Below the pieces are notes generated by a model. The model was not told the origin of the DNA, searched no databases, and saw nothing but the letters and a program-made list of their open reading frames with translations. Below are positions 33,853 through 42,421 of a stretch of 64,000 nt of DNA, piece by piece. This DNA comes from Chondrinema litorale (GTDB lineage: Bacteria > Bacteroidota > Bacteroidia > Cytophagales > Flammeovirgaceae). How positions within the stretch are numbered: position 1 is the stretch's first letter; the number at the start of each line of letters is the position of its first letter. Location: the NCBI RefSeq assembly GCF_026250525.1, contig NZ_CP111060.1, positions 1 to 64,000 on the forward strand, in the 5' to 3' direction. Position numbers and translations under genes: made by a program.

Positions 33853-36069
33853 ATGCTATTACAAGGCACACAAATGCATTTGGTAACTTTTATTATTACA
33901 AGTATAGAAGTTACCTTGCTAGGAATCCAATGTTATTACTTATTACAAAGACCCAGTGATAAAAGTAGATTATGGTATTTGATACTATTATTTTTACTGG
34001 TCCAATATAATACTTTTACTGGTTTATTTCCAGATGAGAATTTACCAGTACCATATCATTTACAAGTTGTATTGGCATATGCAGGGGGTGTAGTATTGTC
34101 TATGTATTTTGCTTTCTATTTTTATAAAGCTTTTAAGCTAGAACACTTAAAGTTTTTTGCTTTTTATGGATCTATACTGTTTTTGTTTTTACCATTTTTA
34201 TTTGCCTTTATTATTCCATATTATTTAACTGATGATCTGGTATTAAGTAGAAAACTGATAGTTATCGTTCCTTTTTTTTATGCGTTAGTATTTCTATTTC
34301 ATGTTGCTAAAGCTTTTAAAATTAAGTATAACAACGAAGAGAGTAAAGAAGAAGATCCTCTTTATAAGGAGAAAATAGTTTCCGTTTTGTTGGCATTACT
34401 ATTTTGGATGTGTTTACCAATAATTACATTTTTTGGCGATTTTCAAGTCATAGAAGTTTGTCTAACAAATACTGGCTTTCTCATTATGACTATTACTTAT
34501 ATAAGATCATCAATTGTAAGGTCAAAACTTGAATATAAAGAGTTATTAGAATCTAAACGGGAGTATCAAAAATTAAACAGGAATCTTCATAAAACAGTTG
34601 ATGAAAGAACTAAAAAATTAAAATTACTAAATCAGCAACAAATCAATACTTTCATTAATTTGGTTCATGAAACCAAAACTCCTCTGACATTAATAAATAA
34701 TAGTCTTGATGATTACTTAATTAAACATGGTAGTAATGCAGAAATAAGAATTATCAAAAACTGCATTGATAAACTTAATAAGGATATTACAAATCTGTTC
34801 GATTATGAAAGGTATAAGAAAGGATTTAATTTTTTTGATCACAATCAAATAACAGATTTTAGTAGTTTACTTTCTTTAAGAGTACAACTATTCGGATCTA
34901 CAGCCAGAGCTAAAAAAATATTACTATTAAATAGAATTGAGAAGGGAGTATATATTAAAGCTAGCGCTACTGCAATAGATCGCATAATTAACAATCTTAT
35001 TGAAAATGCTATTAAATACACGAATGAAAGTGGAACTATTAAAGTTATTTTGTTTTCCAAAAAAGACAAGATCCATTTTGTAGTTTCTGATAATGGAATT
35101 GGTATTAAAGATGAGTTTCACAAAACCATATTTCAACCATATTTTCAACTTAATTCCCAAAAGAGAAATATTGATGGAATGGGTATGGGATTATCAATCG
35201 TAAATAGCATAGTAAAAGACCTTTCAGGTAAAACTGTAGTAAAAAGCAAAGAAGAAATAGGTACAAGAATGCATTTAGAATTCCCTGTATATAAGGGAAT
35301 GATTGAGAATATTTCCAAGATTAAAATTGTAGATGAGGATTCTGTAACTCTATCAATTGAAGATATTGATGACAAAATTAAGGATGATAGTAGCCCAAAT
35401 ATTCTTGTATTAGAGGACCATCCTGAATTATTGAAATATGAAGGTGAAAAGTTGAGTGAGTATTTCAATGTGTATACAGCGCGGAATGGAATAGAAGCTT
35501 TAGAGAAAGTTAAATCTATAAATCGGTTAGATTTTGTTATTAGTGATGTAATGATGGATAAAATGAATGGTTTCCAGTTTTATAATGAATTAACTAGAAT
35601 CCCTAAATATGCACATATCCCTTTTATATTTCTAACGGCCAAAACTGGCTCTAGAAACAAATTAAAGGGACTTGAGATGGGAGTTATTGACTATATTGAG
35701 AAACCATTCAATATACAAGAAGTCTTACTTAAGGTAAATTCAATAATAAACAACAATAGAAAACAAATAGAAGCAGTAGTAAATCAAGCCTATTACAATA
35801 CCTTTAGTATCAATAATAAGCATGAGTTGAAAAAGTCAAAAAAAGAGTTACTAACAGAGTTATATGAAAAGTATAGTTTGACAGAAAGAGAGAAAGAAAT
35901 TACAGAACTAATTATAAAGGGTAAAACTTATAAGCAAATAGGAGAGGAGATCAATATTTCTAAAAAAACAGTGGAGAGGCATGTTTATAATTTGTTTAGT
36001 AAAGTAGAAGTAAATAATAAACTGGAGCTAGTAAATATTTTTAGAGTTGAAGAGGGTGGGTATAAATAA
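33853..36069 (+). CDS. Hybrid sensor kinase with receiver and LuxR-type DNA-binding domain
   Basis: 738 residues in one chain. Residues 1-230 contain about seven membrane helices. The HisKA-type helix carries VHETKTPLTLI (His 272); the ATPase domain shows the N box NLIENAIKYT, G1 DNGIGIKD and the G2 GMGMGLSI. A receiver follows with FVISDVMMDKMNG (phosphoacceptor Asp 565) and LTAKTGSRNK. The last 60 residues are a LuxR/FixJ HTH: LTEREKEITELIIKGKTYKQ and SKKTVERHVYNLFSK. Sensor, phosphorelay and output are thus fused, as in one-component-like hybrid systems of Bacteroidota. It is 350 bp before the TonB receptor gene. Confidence 0.9.
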   Translation: MLLQGTQMHLVTFIITSIEVTLLGIQCYYLLQRPSDKSRLWYLILLFLLVQYNTFTGLFPDENLPVPYHLQVVLAYAGGVVLSMYFAFYFYKAFKLEHLKFFAFYGSILFLFLPFLFAFIIPYYLTDDLVLSRKLIVIVPFFYALVFLFHVAKAFKIKYNNEESKEEDPLYKEKIVSVLLALLFWMCLPIITFFGDFQVIEVCLTNTGFLIMTITYIRSSIVRSKLEYKELLESKREYQKLNRNLHKTVDERTKKLKLLNQQQINTFINLVHETKTPLTLINNSLDDYLIKHGSNAEIRIIKNCIDKLNKDITNLFDYERYKKGFNFFDHNQITDFSSLLSLRVQLFGSTARAKKILLLNRIEKGVYIKASATAIDRIINNLIENAIKYTNESGTIKVILFSKKDKIHFVVSDNGIGIKDEFHKTIFQPYFQLNSQKRNIDGMGMGLSIVNSIVKDLSGKTVVKSKEEIGTRMHLEFPVYKGMIENISKIKIVDEDSVTLSIEDIDDKIKDDSSPNILVLEDHPELLKYEGEKLSEYFNVYTARNGIEALEKVKSINRLDFVISDVMMDKMNGFQFYNELTRIPKYAHIPFIFLTAKTGSRNKLKGLEMGVIDYIEKPFNIQEVLLKVNSIINNNRKQIEAVVNQAYYNTFSINNKHELKKSKKELLTELYEKYSLTEREKEITELIIKGKTYKQIGEEINISKKTVERHVYNLFSKVEVNNKLELVNIFRVEEGGYK

Positions 36070-36419
36070 TACTTACCTTCATTTTTAAAGTAAAAAAATA
36101 CAAAAAGCGTATAATGGGCTATTATGTTTAGTAAAATGCATTTAATGCTTCAATAGCATGCTTATGCCATTAAACAGATTTATACATAGCTGTAAAACTG
36201 AAATAATTTATCAAATATCATATATAAAAATTCCACACCTGAATAATTGTTTAGAATCTTTCTAAATAATTTGCCTTTGCAGTATCTCCTTTTTAACATT
36301 GCATCAAGTTTATTTAGATTAAATAAAAATAAATACTTGAGATAAGTGATGAAAGTAGTGATATATAAGAAAGGAGGATACAGTAATATTTTTTTTTCCA
36401 TTCAAATTGATTTAGATAT
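36070..36419. other. Intergenic region with a copy of a 24-bp repeat
   Basis: 350 bp, AT-rich. At 36107-36130 it has a sequence with core TATAATGGGCTATTA that recurs at 48570-48593 (21 of 24 identical). No gene is visible on either strand. Upstream of the TonB receptor it should hold the operon promoter and any iron-responsive site, but I cannot point to a Fur box. Confidence 0.45.
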
Positions 36420-38870
36420 ATGAAAATAAGATTACATAAATCAATTTTTTTGGACAAAGCATTCATCCTGTTTTGTTTAGCAGCAAATCTTTTAATTAGT
36501 AGTAATTGTTTTTCACAAACAGGAAAAATTTCAGGTAAACTTACTTTTGATGATGGCACTCCCATCGTTTATGCAACAGTTCATATTCCTGCAATTAAAA
36601 AGCATGCATTAACGAGTGAAGATGGTGTATATGAAATTGCAAGTATACCTTACGGCAATCATCAGTTAGAAATTAGTAGTGTAGAGATTCAAAAAACCAC
36701 TTACACTTTAAATGTGAATAGTTCCATTGTAGATGGTACATTTGCATTAGCAAGGGCAGAAGCAAGTATGTTGAATGAAGTGCTTGTTGAGGGAATAACC
36801 GAAAAAAAAGAAATAGAAACCACAGGGTTTGCAGTTAATGTGGTTGAAACAAAATCGGCAGCACTGCAATCTGTACAAACCAACGATTTGTTAAATAGAG
36901 CTTCTGGTGTGAGAGTCCGTCAGAATGGAGGTTTAGGTTCAGCAGTAGATTATAACCTTAATGGTATGTCGGGGAACTCAGTACAGATTTTTATTGATGG
37001 TATTCCCGTCTCAACTTATGGCGCATCATTTAGCTTAAACAGTATTCCACCAGCACTGATTGAGCGAATTGAAATATATAAAGGAGTGCTTCCTGCACAT
37101 TTAGCAGATGACGCCTTGGGAGGGGCAATTAATGTAGTTTTAAAGAAAGATGTATCAAATAATATATCTGCATCTTTATCATATGGTTCATTTAATACCA
37201 CACAAGCTAATTTTAGTGGGATGTATCGTAATAAGCAATCTGGCTTAACTGTAAAGGTATCTGGCTTTTATAATTATTCAGATAACGATTATGAAGTTTG
37301 GGGAAAGTTTGTAAGAAATATATTGCCTAATGGTCGATATGATTATGTAAGAGCAAAGCGATTTAATGATGCATATAGATCAATTGGAGGCCAGTTTTCT
37401 TTGGGTTATACGAATGTAAAATGGGCCGATCAGTTTTTTATTAGCTATAATGGGTCAGATGATTACAATGAAATTCAGCATGGTACATACATGTCTATTC
37501 CTTATAAAGGAAGGTTTACAGAATCGCAAGCTCATGTAGCAGGCTTAGATTATCGAAAAAAAGATTTATTTACGAAAGGATTAGAAGTTACTTTTAATGG
37601 TAGGCTAAGTAAAAGAGACCAAGTTGTAAACGATACAGTAAGATGGAATTACAACTGGTTTGGTGAGCAAAGTATAGGTTTAAATGGAGAACCCATTCTA
37701 ACTCCACAAGGAGCACAACAAGGCGCACCCACCATCAACCATATAGATAGAAATATAGCCACATTTAGAAGTGGAATTAGCTACGAGCTAAATGATCACC
37801 ATAAGATTGTTTTCAGTCATGCTTTTTTTAATATCGATAGAACTCAACAAGATGAAAAACGCAGTGCTATAGAACGTGAGTTTGTAGGAACTAGAGATCT
37901 GCGAAAAAATATATCTTCACTTGCTTATGAATTAACCCTTATAGAATCACGCTTAAAAGGAAACTTCTTTGGTAAGTATTACCAACAGCATATAGACAGA
38001 ATGGATCCTATATTGGTAGAGGAGAGTGGAGAGTCTTACCGTAGTGAAGATCGTGCAACAAGTAAAAGAAATACGACAGGTTACGGAATGGCCTTGTCTT
38101 TTAAACTAATACAAAATTTGGTTTTGCTAGCATCTGCAGAACAGGCAGTTAGAATGCCTTCAGAAAATGAGGTTTTTGGTAGTCCGGGTGATAATATTGT
38201 AGAAAATTTGGGTATCAACCCTGAGATTAGTAACAATGTAAATTTAGGTTTTCAGGCAGGTACTTATACCATTGGCGACCACAAATTTTCTGTATCCGCA
38301 ACAGGTTTTATAAGAGATACAAAAGATAAAATTGTACAAAGAATTAATCCTAGAATTAATGATGCTGTACAAACTAATCCATACGAAAATTTAGGAAAAA
38401 CAAAGTCTATAGGTTTCGAAGCTGAGTTGAATTACACATATAAAAAAGCATTGAGAGTAATGCTTAATACCTCAAAATTTAACTCTGTATTTAATACCCA
38501 ATATGATGCAAATGGAAACCAATATAGCAATTATAACCAGCAGTTGCCTAACGAGCCTTTCTTTACAATAAACAGTTCTGTACAATACACTTGTAATGAT
38601 CTAATAGCAAAAAACTCCATGCTAAATGTTTTTTACAACTTTGGTTTCGTGGAACGCTTTTACACCACATGGTTAGAAATTGAAGATTTTAGAACTCCCC
38701 AGCAATTTATACATGATATAGGAGTAAGCTACACTTTTCCAGATAAGAGATTTGTAGTAAGTGCAGATGCCAGAAACATTTTAGATAGGCAGGTATACGA
38801 CAATTTTGCAGTGCAAAAACCCGGGAGAGCTTTTTACCTTAAACTGAATTACACAATAAATAATTTTTAA
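36420..38870 (+). CDS. TonB-dependent receptor, likely ferric-siderophore type
   Basis: 816 residues with a signal peptide (FILFCLAANLLISSNCFSQ). Residues about 38-115 are a carboxypeptidase-regulatory-like beta sandwich (GKISGKLTFDDGTPIVYATV). The plug follows: VEGITEKKEIETTGFAVNVV, QNGGLGSAVDYNLNGMSGNS, and FIDGIPVSTYG. The 22-strand barrel ends with FYLKLNYTINNF, a terminal aromatic strand. Carrying the paired DUF4374 lipoprotein downstream (24 bp from stop to its ATG) points to siderophore or haem uptake. The ligand is not readable from the sequence. Confidence 0.9.
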   Translation: MKIRLHKSIFLDKAFILFCLAANLLISSNCFSQTGKISGKLTFDDGTPIVYATVHIPAIKKHALTSEDGVYEIASIPYGNHQLEISSVEIQKTTYTLNVNSSIVDGTFALARAEASMLNEVLVEGITEKKEIETTGFAVNVVETKSAALQSVQTNDLLNRASGVRVRQNGGLGSAVDYNLNGMSGNSVQIFIDGIPVSTYGASFSLNSIPPALIERIEIYKGVLPAHLADDALGGAINVVLKKDVSNNISASLSYGSFNTTQANFSGMYRNKQSGLTVKVSGFYNYSDNDYEVWGKFVRNILPNGRYDYVRAKRFNDAYRSIGGQFSLGYTNVKWADQFFISYNGSDDYNEIQHGTYMSIPYKGRFTESQAHVAGLDYRKKDLFTKGLEVTFNGRLSKRDQVVNDTVRWNYNWFGEQSIGLNGEPILTPQGAQQGAPTINHIDRNIATFRSGISYELNDHHKIVFSHAFFNIDRTQQDEKRSAIEREFVGTRDLRKNISSLAYELTLIESRLKGNFFGKYYQQHIDRMDPILVEESGESYRSEDRATSKRNTTGYGMALSFKLIQNLVLLASAEQAVRMPSENEVFGSPGDNIVENLGINPEISNNVNLGFQAGTYTIGDHKFSVSATGFIRDTKDKIVQRINPRINDAVQTNPYENLGKTKSIGFEAELNYTYKKALRVMLNTSKFNSVFNTQYDANGNQYSNYNQQLPNEPFFTINSSVQYTCNDLIAKNSMLNVFYNFGFVERFYTTWLEIEDFRTPQQFIHDIGVSYTFPDKRFVVSADARNILDRQVYDNFAVQKPGRAFYLKLNYTINNF

Positions 38871-38893
38871 ATAATTAAATGATCATTGACTAC

Positions 38894-40207
38894 ATGAAAA
38901 AATACCTATTAAGCCTTTTTATTTTTACAGCTTTTATATTTACCAGTTGTGATGATGATAGTGTGGAACCAGATGAAGAAATAACTGACCCAGTAGAAAG
39001 TCGTTGGGTAACAGTGGCAGGAGCACTTATGGGAGAAACTCCTGGAGATGGTAATGGAGGAACCATGATTTATGCAGTAAGTTACGAGGATGCCATCAAT
39101 CCTGAAGTTTCAATTAATCTTTATGAAGATGGAGAAGCAGTAAAATCAAACAGAACTGCCCGTTTACAAGTTTCTGAAGATGGAAACACAATGTTTAACA
39201 TTGCTTATGCAGGAGAAAACGGAGGCGAGTTTTCAAGATTTAATGTTCAGGGTGCTGCTAACTATGTGGAAGAAGATGTAACTGTAAGTATCGCTCAATA
39301 TGCAGGAACAGCTCCAAGATGGGCAAAACTTTATGATGGAGATCAAACTGGTATAGCTGTTAATGTTGCTAATATTGCTGCAAACAACGCAGAAACAGAA
39401 GATCCATTTGAATATTACCGTGGCACTGCTACCGTATTAGCTTTAGATTTAGAAAATGTACTTATCTCAGATTATAAGCAATACGAGATTCCGCTTACAA
39501 CAGAAGAAGAAGTAGCAGGACATGCAATATTCCGATTAGATGCTCCCGTATTAAACCAAGCTAAAGATAAATTGATTATAGGTACTTGGATGCGAAAATA
39601 CGATCCTACAACAGGCGACCGAGAAAGCGAGTGGGATAGATTAGGTACTAAATCTGTCGTAGTTGATTACCCATCTTTAGAAAACCCAACCGTAATTACA
39701 TCTACTGTTGCAGATGGTGACTGCTCTGGATATCGTAGCAATGTGAATTATCTTGCTGAAGATGGAAGCATATACCAAGCTACTCAAAGAGACTCAGATG
39801 GATCTCATATCCTAAAAATCACTACTGCAAATGAATATGATAATAGCTTTGATTTAAGTTTAGATGCTGCTTTAGGTGTTGATGATGTATACATACAAAC
39901 TTGGAGATATGTAAGTAATGGAATTGGTTACATACTTTACAGATATGGTGAGTCTGACCAAAGCTATGTAGCACGTGTAGATTTGAATACTCAAACTGCA
40001 GAAAAAGTTAGTGAAATACCAGACGATAGCGATTTAAGTCTACACCAATACCAAGGTTTCTTGGTAAGTGGAGATGATTTATTGATAGCTGTTACACCTG
40101 TTGGCAAAGATGGAAATATATATGTTTTACATAGCCAAACTGGAGAAGTAACAGTAGGAGCCCAATTAGTAAACAATCCAGGAAACCACTATATAGGTGT
40201 ATTCTAA
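38894..40207 (+). CDS. DUF4374 lipoprotein, partner of the TonB receptor
   Basis: About 437 residues from ATG 38894, chosen because it starts a lipoprotein signal (MKKYLLSLFIFTAFIFTSC, lipobox FTSC). An in-frame start at 38879 adds five residues. The mature protein is a beta-propeller-like DUF4374 domain, with repeated W/Y-x-x-G/D strands, such as RWVTVAGALMGETPGDGNGG and the C-terminal ISLHQYQGFLVSGDDLLIAV-type turns. These proteins sit at the cell surface beside siderophore receptors. The second locus carries a homologue at 52964-54301. Confidence 0.85.
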   Translation: MKKYLLSLFIFTAFIFTSCDDDSVEPDEEITDPVESRWVTVAGALMGETPGDGNGGTMIYAVSYEDAINPEVSINLYEDGEAVKSNRTARLQVSEDGNTMFNIAYAGENGGEFSRFNVQGAANYVEEDVTVSIAQYAGTAPRWAKLYDGDQTGIAVNVANIAANNAETEDPFEYYRGTATVLALDLENVLISDYKQYEIPLTTEEEVAGHAIFRLDAPVLNQAKDKLIIGTWMRKYDPTTGDRESEWDRLGTKSVVVDYPSLENPTVITSTVADGDCSGYRSNVNYLAEDGSIYQATQRDSDGSHILKITTANEYDNSFDLSLDAALGVDDVYIQTWRYVSNGIGYILYRYGESDQSYVARVDLNTQTAEKVSEIPDDSDLSLHQYQGFLVSGDDLLIAVTPVGKDGNIYVLHSQTGEVTVGAQLVNNPGNHYIGVF

Positions 40208-40229
40208 TAGGCATTAAATTAAAAGTGAG

Positions 40230-40264
40230 AAAAGATATAAATAGGTAATCCATTTGTATCTTTT
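40230..40264 (+). terminator. Weak hairpin after the DUF4374 gene
   Basis: AAAAGATA (40230-40237) pairs with TATCTTTT (40257-40264) across a 19-nt loop, 22 bp past the stop codon. The A/T stem and large loop make it a weak terminator; partial read-through into the next genes is likely. Confidence 0.35.
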
Positions 40265-40349
40265 CCTTTCCTCTTATTATCTAAAATAGCTTTGCTTAAT
40301 TAACTTAATCACCTTCACATAAGATAAAATTTAACCTTCAAAAAATATA

Positions 40350-41888
40350 ATGATGAAAAAAGTCTTTAACATCTTTATAGTAGCGGTATTTTTCCTGCCT
40401 CTATTTACAAAAGCACAATCACAAAATATACTTTTAGATAGAAAATTCTGGAGTTATAATCCATCATTAAATAAAGTAAAAGAGGAGATAAAAGCGGGTA
40501 ACGATCCTGTGAAACTAAACCCTATGGGTTTTAATGGTACTACTACGGCAATACTTACTGGGCAACCATTAGAAACAATTAAGTATTTGGTATCTATTGA
40601 AGGTAATGATGTAAACATGCTTACACATGATGGTAGAAACTATGTGCATTGGGCAGCTATGAGAGGGGATGTTGAACTTATAAAGTTTTTAATCTCTAGA
40701 GGAGCCAAAACAGATATAGTAGATGACCATGGTTATTCTGTATTAAACTTTGCAGCAACTACAGGCCAAAATAATATTGAACTATATGATTACTTATTAG
40801 CAAATGGCTCTCAACTTTCAGAAACAAATCACGATGGAGCCAATGCTCTACTTCTTATTATTCCTCATTCAAAAGATTTTACTCTAATTAACTACTTTGT
40901 AAAAAAAGGTTTATCTCTAGAAGATACTGATAAAGAAGGAAATGGTGCATTTTATTATGCTGCTAAAGCAGGTAATATTGAAATAATGGACGAACTGATT
41001 AAGAAGGGAGTAGCTTATAAAGCTTTGAATGAGGCTGGTGGAAATGCAATGTTGGCAGCAGCACAAGGGGCTCGTCGTTCCACAAATTCTATAGATGTAT
41101 TTAAATATCTTGAAGGTAAAGGAATTGAAGCGAATATAACAACTAAAGATGGTACTACACCATTACATTTTGTAGCTAGAAATGCAAAAGATACAGAAGT
41201 TATTTCTTATTTTATAAGTAAAGGAGTGGATGTAAACAGAGCAGATAGTGATGGAAATACTCCTTTAATGATTGCTTCACAGCGTGGAAACCTTGAAATA
41301 GTGAGTTTATTAGCAGGAAAAACTAAAGATATTAATACGGCAAATGATAAGGGCGAAACAGTACTTACCAATGCAGTAGCTGATAACTCAACAGAAATAG
41401 TAACTTTCTTATTAGATAAAGGAGCTAAAGTTGATGTAACAGATAAAAATGGCAATAACATTGGCTTTTATTTAATGAAATCCTACAGAGCAGGTGGAGC
41501 TCATGGTGGCTCAGCAGCTGGGCAAAGTGAAGCTGAAGGTGATCCGTTTAGCGAGAAATTAGAAATCTTAAAGAAACAAGGATTTAATCCTACATCTGTG
41601 CAAGCAGAAGGCAAAACACTTTTCCACTTGGCGGCTGAAAAAAATGATTTGAAGTTACTAAAAAAAGTGCATCAAATGGGCGTAGACGTAAACAAAGCTG
41701 ATGATGAAGGCACTACTCCTCTACAAATTGCAGCAATGAAAGCCACAAATGATAAAATCTTAAAATATCTGCTTGAGATAGGAGCGGATAAAAGTATAAC
41801 TACATCTTTTGATGAAACCGTTTACGATTTGGCTAGCGAAAATGAGATGTTACAAGCAAATGGTGTAAACATTAATTTCTTAAAATAA
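40350..41888 (+). CDS. Secreted ankyrin-repeat protein
   Basis: 512 residues with a signal peptide (KKVFNIFIVAVFFLPLFTKAQ). After residue 50 there are about ten ankyrin repeats, visible as DGRNYVHWAAMRGDVELIKFL, DHGYSVLNFAATTGQNNIELYDYLL, DGTTPLHFVARNAK and EGTTPLQIAAMKAT, ending with a capping helix YDLASENEMLQANGVNINF. Ankyrin stacks bind other proteins, here in the periplasm. It lies 1 bp before the DUF2271 gene and precedes the PepSY reductase, so it probably belongs to the ferric-siderophore reduction module. Confidence 0.88.
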   Translation: MMKKVFNIFIVAVFFLPLFTKAQSQNILLDRKFWSYNPSLNKVKEEIKAGNDPVKLNPMGFNGTTTAILTGQPLETIKYLVSIEGNDVNMLTHDGRNYVHWAAMRGDVELIKFLISRGAKTDIVDDHGYSVLNFAATTGQNNIELYDYLLANGSQLSETNHDGANALLLIIPHSKDFTLINYFVKKGLSLEDTDKEGNGAFYYAAKAGNIEIMDELIKKGVAYKALNEAGGNAMLAAAQGARRSTNSIDVFKYLEGKGIEANITTKDGTTPLHFVARNAKDTEVISYFISKGVDVNRADSDGNTPLMIASQRGNLEIVSLLAGKTKDINTANDKGETVLTNAVADNSTEIVTFLLDKGAKVDVTDKNGNNIGFYLMKSYRAGGAHGGSAAGQSEAEGDPFSEKLEILKKQGFNPTSVQAEGKTLFHLAAEKNDLKLLKKVHQMGVDVNKADDEGTTPLQIAAMKATNDKILKYLLEIGADKSITTSFDETVYDLASENEMLQANGVNINFLK

Positions 41889-41889
41889 T

Positions 41890-42405
41890 ATGGATAGAGT
41901 ACAAGGATTTCTATTGTTATTAATGGTTCCATTCTTATTGAGCTTGTCGGTTAGTTTTCCTTCAAGTGAAGAGTTAAATACTGCTAGCAATAACGCAAGC
42001 TCATATAAATGTATGGTTCAGTTAACAAACTACACGGGAGAAGGAGCTTATATTGTAGTTTCTCTTATTAATGCAGAGGGAAAATATGAAGAGACTCTTT
42101 ATGTAATTGGTCAAGATGATGAGTGGTACCCAGACATGACACAATGGTGGAGTTTTTATGAACCAAAACCTACTAACATTGATGGAATAAGTGGAGCAAC
42201 CATTGCAGGTGGAGAGCGAACAATTTGTGTAATTGACATTGATGAAACCAAATTAAATGCTGGTTATAAACTTCGTTTTGAAACAGCAGTTGAAGACCAA
42301 GAATATTTTGTAGATGATGTTGAATTTCCACTAACATCTGACAATGTTTCTGGAAAATATGATGGAAAAGGTTTTATACGCTACGTTCGTATTATGCCAA
42401 ATTAA
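41890..42405 (+). CDS. DUF2271 periplasmic protein
   Basis: 171 residues with a signal peptide (LLLLMVPFLLSLSVSFPS). The mature part, VQLTNYTGEGAYIVVSLINA, then EETLYVIGQDDEWYPDMTQWWSFY and NIDGISGATIAGGERTICVI, has the features of DUF2271, including the D-G-I-S-G-A-T-x-x-G-G-E motif. In many bacteria DUF2271 sits next to PepSY reductases in iron-acquisition clusters. It starts two bases past the ankyrin stop and ends 17 bp before the reductase gene. Precise role unknown. Confidence 0.85.
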   Translation: MDRVQGFLLLLMVPFLLSLSVSFPSSEELNTASNNASSYKCMVQLTNYTGEGAYIVVSLINAEGKYEETLYVIGQDDEWYPDMTQWWSFYEPKPTNIDGISGATIAGGERTICVIDIDETKLNAGYKLRFETAVEDQEYFVDDVEFPLTSDNVSGKYDGKGFIRYVRIMPN

Positions 42406-42421
42406 AATGCGTAATTAATAT

